A stretch of 7,769 nt of DNA. Origin: Armatimonadota bacterium. GTDB lineage: Bacteria; Armatimonadota; UBA5829. The stretch is taken from assembly GCA_023474015.1 (NCBI GenBank), contig JAMCYN010000143.1:1-7769 (forward strand), read 5' to 3'. Under the pieces are notes generated by a model. That model saw nothing but the letters and a program-made list of their open reading frames with translations. It ran no database searches and was not told the DNA's origin. Shown in pieces: positions 4,466 to 7,769 of this stretch; position 1 is the stretch's first letter; each line of letters opens with the position of its first letter. The position numbers were made by a program, and so were the translations under genes.

Positions 4466-6487
4466 ATGGCTGTAATTACTCTCTCCAATATCAAGAAGTC
4501 GTTTGGTACGCGCGAATTGTTCCAGGGTGTATCGTTTTTTATCAACGATCAGGAGCGCGTGGCGCTCATTGGCGCGAACGGCACGGGCAAGACGACCCTC
4601 CTGCGGATCATCTGCGATGAGGAATCGGCTGATGCCGGCTCGGTGAGCAAGGAACCAGGGAACACAATCGGCTACCTGCCCCAGGAGGTTGACCTGCCGG
4701 AGACCGCGGCGATGTTCTTGGCCGTAATGGGAGTGACGCCTGAGCTGCTGGCGTGCGCCACTGAGCTTGCGGATATCGAGAAGAAGATGACACATGCATC
4801 CGAGGACCAGGCACACAAGCTCGGAAGCCATTACGCGGAAGTCAGCCATCAATTCGACTCCTTGCACGGTTTCGATTATCAGGTCAGGGCGCGCGCGATT
4901 CTGTTGGGTCTAGGTTTTAATGAACTACCCCGCAGCAAGCTGACGGGGTATCCGTCGGAGCATATCACATCATGTTTCGCAGCAAGCTGCGAGGTATCTA
5001 CCTTAAAAGAGAATGAATCAGAGTTCAACAAACCTATACATGCGCTGAGCGGCGGACAAAAAACCAGAGCCGCGCTGGCGAGACTGCTGCTGCTATCCCC
5101 GGACGTGTTGCTCTTGGACGAGCCGACCAACCACCTCGATATTCAGGCCTGCGAGTGGCTGCAGGAGTTCCTGCGTGAGAAGTATAACGGCGCGGCACTG
5201 ATTGTCAGCCACGACCGGTATTTCTTGGACCAGGTCGTGAGCAAAGTCATTGAGATCGAGAACGGGATTGTCTCGACTTACAAGGGGAATTACTCTGACT
5301 TTGCCCGTCAGAAAGCCGCCGCCGTCGAGGAGCAGCGCAGGCTATATAAGCAGCAGAAGAAGGAAGTCGCTCGACTCGAGGCCGCGATCCAGACGCTTTT
5401 TTCGGACCGTAAATTCAGCCGCCGCGACAGCAAAGTCAAGCAGCTCGAACGGGTTCAGAGAGTCGGCGCGACACGGGACCAGCAGACGATCAAGCTCAGT
5501 CTGAGCGCGTCGGTACGCAGCGGACGAGAGGTCGTGCGGCTCAGCAAGCTTGCCAAGGGCTACCCCGGCAAGGACCTGTTTTCGGACGTGAGCTTCGTCG
5601 CCGAGCGCGGGCGGAAGATCGGGATAGTCGGCCCCAACGGCAGCGGGAAGACTACCCTACTGCGGATAATCGCAGAGCGGGAGAGCGCCGACTCGGGCGA
5701 GGTGATTTTGGGACACAACGTCGTTCCGGTCTACTTCGCTCAGGAGTTCGACCACCTAGTTCCCACTCGAAGCGTGATCGAGGAACTCTTGGCGGATGCC
5801 GATATCAACGCTCAGCACGCGCGGGATTTGCTTGCGAAATTCTTGTTCATGGGCGACGATTCCTTCAAACGCGTGGAGGTGCTATCCGGCGGTGAGCTGT
5901 GCAGGCTGGCACTGGCGAAGGTCCTCGCGACCTCCCCGAACCTGCTCCTGCTCGACGAGCCCACAAACCACCTCGACATCGCCTCCCGCGAGGCTTTGGA
6001 AGGCGCTCTGCGGGCGTTCAACGGGACGATTTTGACGGCATCACACGACCGCTATCTACTGGATGCTATAGCGGATGAGATCGTGGAGATCAGGGACGGT
6101 TCATTCACGACCTATCTGGGCAACTACTCGAACTATCGCGAGAATGTGACCTCCGTGATTGAATCGGACTCTGGCAACAGCGCGCGAACCGGCGCTCAGC
6201 CGGAACCGCCAAGGACCCGGCCCATGTCCACACTTCGTGAGATTGAAAAAAACATCCGAGCGCTTGGAAAGAAGCGGGCCGAGTTGGAGAACAATATACA
6301 CGTGACCGAGGATAGGCTGGCGACGCTTACCGAAGCCCTCGGCAATGAGGAGAGCTACCGCGACGGGTCGGTGCGTGAACTCACCGCTGAGTATGACGAG
6401 TTATCCGTGCGGCTCGAAAGCCTTTATTCGGAGTGGGAACACGTCTGCGAGGAACTCGGCGAGATGGAGACCGAACTCACGCGATAG
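4466..6487 (+). CDS. ABC-F family ATPase (Uup/YdiF-like) with a 31-residue insertion
   Basis: The 673-residue protein has two ABC ATPase domains and no membrane part. Domain 1: Walker A GANGTGKTT (36-44), LSGGQ (194-198), DEPTNHLD (218-225) and SHDRYFLD. A charged linker follows (KQQKKEVARLEAAI, near 290-335). Domain 2: GPNGSGKTT (389-397), LSGGE (473-477) and DEPTNHLD (497-504). A C-terminal coiled coil of about 85 residues is typical of the Uup/YdiF branch. ABC-F proteins act on the ribosome, as translation factors or antibiotic-protection proteins; the sequence does not say which. Residues 154-184 come from a palindromic element inserted in frame between GFNE and SEFNKPIHALSGGQ. Both ATPase sites are otherwise intact. 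There is no clear ribosome binding site before the ATG, and a terminator-like hairpin ends 8 bases upstream. The gene is monocistronic, with its own promoter. Confidence 0.95.
   Translation: MAVITLSNIKKSFGTRELFQGVSFFINDQERVALIGANGTGKTTLLRIICDEESADAGSVSKEPGNTIGYLPQEVDLPETAAMFLAVMGVTPELLACATELADIEKKMTHASEDQAHKLGSHYAEVSHQFDSLHGFDYQVRARAILLGLGFNELPRSKLTGYPSEHITSCFAASCEVSTLKENESEFNKPIHALSGGQKTRAALARLLLLSPDVLLLDEPTNHLDIQACEWLQEFLREKYNGAALIVSHDRYFLDQVVSKVIEIENGIVSTYKGNYSDFARQKAAAVEEQRRLYKQQKKEVARLEAAIQTLFSDRKFSRRDSKVKQLERVQRVGATRDQQTIKLSLSASVRSGREVVRLSKLAKGYPGKDLFSDVSFVAERGRKIGIVGPNGSGKTTLLRIIAERESADSGEVILGHNVVPVYFAQEFDHLVPTRSVIEELLADADINAQHARDLLAKFLFMGDDSFKRVEVLSGGELCRLALAKVLATSPNLLLLDEPTNHLDIASREALEGALRAFNGTILTASHDRYLLDAIADEIVEIRDGSFTTYLGNYSNYRENVTSVIESDSGNSARTGAQPEPPRTRPMSTLREIEKNIRALGKKRAELENNIHVTEDRLATLTEALGNEESYRDGSVRELTAEYDELSVRLESLYSEWEHVCEELGEMETELTR
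4919..5017 (+). mobile_element. Protein-coding palindromic miniature element with AATGAA flanking repeats
   Basis: AATGAA occurs at 4919-4924 and again at 5012-5017. The 93 bases from 4925 to 5017 are exactly 31 codons without a stop. Removing them gives GFNESEFNKPIHALSGGQ, the spacing expected between an ABC-F helix end and its signature. Inside are two hairpins. Hairpin 1 (4926-4950) pairs TACCCCGCAGC with GCTG-CGGGGTA, with one bulged A at 4943. Hairpin 2 (4977-4992) is TCGCAGC-AA-GCTGCGA. Both share CGCAGCAAGCTG and are followed by GGTATC. A small GGTA-TC-TACC palindrome ends the structured part. This resembles Rickettsia palindromic elements in lifestyle; I cannot assign it to a named family. 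Confidence 0.8.
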
Positions 6488-6922
6488 CTTTGGAACATGA
6501 ACCTTGCCGCAGTAGCCGCATCTGCGACCAATAATTACGTGATCGATTATCCTCACAGGCGCGCGCGGTATCTCTATTACCTGGTGGCGACCCTGCTCAT
6601 AACCTCCACGCAGCTTCTTGCCGCAATCAGGACAATGATCTACAGCGTGAAATACTTCCTCGGTAGCTACATCGCGCCTGCGAACAAAGGACTGCTTGCG
6701 TTTCTTGCGCTCAGCACGCTCCGCAGCACGCCGCTGCTGGCGACTCGGCTTGATAAACGGAGCAGCACTGCTGCCCCCACCACCGCCAGAAAGCTTATCG
6801 CGCAGCATCTCGATCTCAGCAGTCACATCACTCAACTGCTGCTTGATCTCTGCGTTCTCCGCGCGCAACGCCTCAATGAGTGCTATCAGTTCTTCGCGGG
6901 CCAGCTCGTCCACATATCCCAC
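6488..6922 (-). pseudogene. IS66-type transposase, N-terminal remnant
   Basis: About 145 residues survive. The N-terminal leucine-rich helical region (REELIALIEALRAENAEIK) is followed by a glycine linker, a basic stretch (RQQRRAAERAERKKRKQ) and the zinc-binding module typical of IS66 transposases, CPDC (97-100) and CGYC (135-138), ending GKVHVPKL. The DDE catalytic domain that should follow is missing. Similarity stops where the - strand frame enters the ABC-F gene, just past its TAG stop; the frame stays open to 6401, but that part is only antisense of the ABC-F coding sequence. The first possible start is GTG at 6920-6922, directly after a TAA, with no ribosome binding site. I found no terminal inverted repeats. 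It is a dead fragment left by deletion. Confidence 0.8.
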
Positions 6923-7074
6923 TTAGACAACTGAAGCAAAATCCTTCCTTGATTTTTGCCTATTTATTGCCTGCACCCCCAAAAACTAGGAAGAGTGAGC
7001 TGTTACTTTCGTAGTGCACTGACGATTAGATTTGCACATGCATCAAATCGCGAAACACCGCAACCTGAGACTAC
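6923..7074. other. Intergenic stretch without a recognisable gene
   Basis: This gap between the transposase remnant and the AbrB-type gene has no coding signal in any frame. It contains one small perfect inverted repeat, GATTTG (7029-7034) and CAAATC (7044-7049). In the AbrB frame, after its TAG, about 20 further codons are open (SRFDACANLIVSALRK) but resemble nothing certain. A toxin gene would be expected here if the AbrB protein belonged to a usual pair; none is present. Confidence 0.6.
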
Positions 7075-7308
7075 CTATTCAAGCGCGAGATCTCGTTCCC
7101 TCTCCTGGACAAGTTCTTCGGTCATCGAGTGCTCGTCCTTGAAGATGCCACAAAGGAAGTCAGCGGGGTCAGGCGGAATAGGGACAAGAACGATTGCCCC
7201 ATCAGCTTCCGAGACCGCTAGTTTCTGGCCGGGCTTGATATGCAGTTTCGATCGGATGGCTTTCGGTATTACCACTCGAAACCTGGATGACGCTCGAACT
7301 ACTGGAAT
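7075..7308 (-). CDS. AbrB/SpoVT-type DNA-binding protein (orphan antitoxin), apparent ATT start
   Basis: The 77-residue protein has a complete AbrB/MazE-type swapped-hairpin domain: PVVRASSRFRVVIPKAIRSKLHI can be read as strand, loop, then the IPKAIR helix, followed by KPGQKLAVSEADGAIVLVPI. The tail (SMTEELVQERERDLALE) is the toxin-binding type seen in antitoxins paired with PIN-domain (VapC) toxins. Homology begins exactly at an ATT codon (7306-7308) placed 5 bases after GGAGG (7314-7318). No ATG, GTG or TTG lies there. Extending the frame upstream to a TTG at 7422 would run through the gyrB terminator and add unrelated sequence. So either ATT is the start or the start has been lost. No toxin follows; a transposase remnant does. 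Expected role: DNA-binding antitoxin or autorepressor. Confidence 0.75.
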   Translation of the reverse strand: MPVVRASSRFRVVIPKAIRSKLHIKPGQKLAVSEADGAIVLVPIPPDPADFLCGIFKDEHSMTEELVQERERDLALE

Positions 7309-7318
7309 GATTTCCTCC
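7306..7318 (-). promoter_or_regulatory. Ribosome binding site that decides the ATT start
   Basis: On the - strand GGAGG-AAATC-ATT. The Shine-Dalgarno core is perfect and the 5-base spacing ideal. The codon in the start position is ATT in place of ATG, and the next residues (PVVRASSRF) are where the AbrB fold begins. Confidence 0.6.
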
Positions 7319-7378
7319 GATGCCGTAAGCGATAAAACGAATGCATCCAACCAACAAGTCCAACGCGCTTCGCACTCC

Positions 7379-7407
7379 AAAAAAGAGCCGGGCACAAAGC
7401 CCAGCCC
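7379..7407 (-). terminator. Intrinsic terminator of gyrB
   Basis: Reading the - strand, GGGCTGGGC (7407-7399), loop TTTGT, GCCCGGCTC (7393-7385) and then TTTTTT (7384-7379) form a 9-pair hairpin with two G-T wobbles and a U tail. It lies about 30 bases after the gyrB stop, so gyrB is the last gene of its transcript and the AbrB-type gene needs its own promoter. Confidence 0.85.
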
Positions 7408-7408
7408 C

Positions 7409-7433
7409 AATTCATAATTCAAAATTCATAATT
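7409..7433. repeat. AT-rich 11-base direct repeat after gyrB
   Basis: AATTCATAATT at 7409-7419 and 7423-7433, a 14-base period, fills the gap between the gyrB stop and its terminator. Low-complexity AT-rich spacer contrasts with the GC-rich genes on both sides. Confidence 0.6.
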
Positions 7434-7436
7434 GAC

Positions 7437-7769
7437 TTAAGCGTGCCAGTCCACGTTCGTGACTTCCTTCGCGTGCGCCTCGATGAATGCTTTTCGAGGT
7501 TCGACCTGGTCGCCAAGCAGGACCGTGAACATTTCGTCCGCCTCGATTGCGTCCTCCACGTTCACCTGCGCGATGGTCCTCGACTCGATGTTCATCGTGG
7601 TGTCCGCCAGGTCGGGAGCGTCCATTTCGCCAAGACCCTTGAACCGGGTAACGACGGCGTCCTTCTTGCTCGTCAGCGAACGCAGGATATCGTCGCGCTC
7701 TTCGTCGTTCTTGGCGTAGAAGACTTTGTCCTTGCCGGACTTGATCCTGTAGAACGGCGGCTGGGCAAT
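7437..7769 (-). CDS. gyrB: DNA gyrase subunit B, C-terminal part (runs off the right edge)
   Basis: The last 110 residues of GyrB are present. Recognisable pieces of the TOPRIM/C-terminal region are IAQPPFYRIKSGK at the window edge, RFKGLGEMD, the TMN-IESRTIAQVNVEDAIEADEMF segment and GDQVEPRKAFIEAHA near the end. GyrB supplies the ATPase and part of the DNA-cleavage core of the A2B2 gyrase, introducing negative supercoils. The stop (TAA, 7437-7439) falls where GyrB normally ends, so the 3' end is intact. ParE shares much of this region, but the GDQVEPR ending and length favour GyrB. The RFKGLGEM form differs from the more usual RYKGLGEM by a conservative change. An intrinsic terminator follows. 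Confidence 0.93.
   Translation of the reverse strand: MAQPPFYRIKSGKDKVFYAKNDEERDDILRSLTSKKDAVVTRFKGLGEMDAPDLADTTMNIESRTIAQVNVEDAIEADEMFTVLLGDQVEPRKAFIEAHAKEVTNVDWHA

Noticed and set aside
4424..4867. - strand open frame of 147 codons over the ABC-F start
   Set aside because: Antisense of a well-conserved ATPase domain, and it would begin inside that gene.
6401..6487. Continuation of the transposase frame
   Set aside because: These codons are antisense of the ABC-F C-terminal coiled coil and no longer resemble a transposase.
7005..7074. Remnant of a PIN-domain toxin after the AbrB-type gene
   Set aside because: About 20 open codons in the same frame show no PIN motif; too short to support.
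7309..7422. N-terminal extension of the AbrB-type protein to a TTG at 7422
   Set aside because: It would read through the gyrB terminator hairpin and AT-rich repeats and has no ribosome binding site; homology begins at the ATT.

Overview
This is a bacterial chromosomal segment, probably from an uncultured lineage. It is moderately GC-rich, uses strong GGAGG ribosome binding sites, and carries several families of short intergenic repeats. No gene here fixes the phylum. The secreted phosphodiester glycosidase-like protein, the lone FabZ-like protein and the palindromic repeats would suit an environmental metagenome lineage, but that is an impression only.

Layout. The left edge (1-134) holds three copies of a TTCCCGCAGC motif in alternating orientation and perhaps the 3' end of a + strand gene. 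Everything from 131 to 4249 that looks real is on the - strand. Read in transcription order it is: a signal-peptide-bearing phosphodiester glycosidase-like protein (4249-2541) broken by one base in a G run; a small unrecognised protein (2478-2032); a HicB antitoxin (2035-1811); a HicA toxin (1814-1587); a FabZ-like hot-dog protein that has lost the catalytic histidine (1590-1159); an HD-domain hydrolase (1155-649); an array of CTTCGCGC-like octamers; and a small membrane protein (610-131). Four consecutive genes overlap by 4 bases (TTGA, ATGA, ATGA), and the HD gene follows after 3 bases. The toxin-antitoxin pair is therefore translationally woven into a housekeeping-like operon.

A divergent intergenic region (4250-4465) carries a second octamer array, a near-consensus sigma-70 promoter (TTGACA-17-TAGAAT) and a terminator-like hairpin with a T tail. 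The hairpin ends 8 bases before a + strand ABC-F ATPase gene (4466-6487). The ABC-F gene contains the most striking object in the window: a 93-base in-frame insertion flanked by AATGAA direct repeats and built of two GCAGCAAGCTG hairpins. It adds 31 residues just before the first LSGGQ signature. Removing it restores a normal ABC-F sequence, so it looks like a protein-coding palindromic mobile element.

Right of the ABC-F gene, on the - strand, are: a 5' remnant of an IS66-type transposase cut off at the ABC-F stop codon; an AbrB-type antitoxin with no toxin partner and apparently an ATT start; an intrinsic terminator; and the 3' end of gyrB, which runs off the window. Gene loss, small-repeat insertion and toxin-antitoxin genes make this a scarred accessory-like stretch between housekeeping genes.
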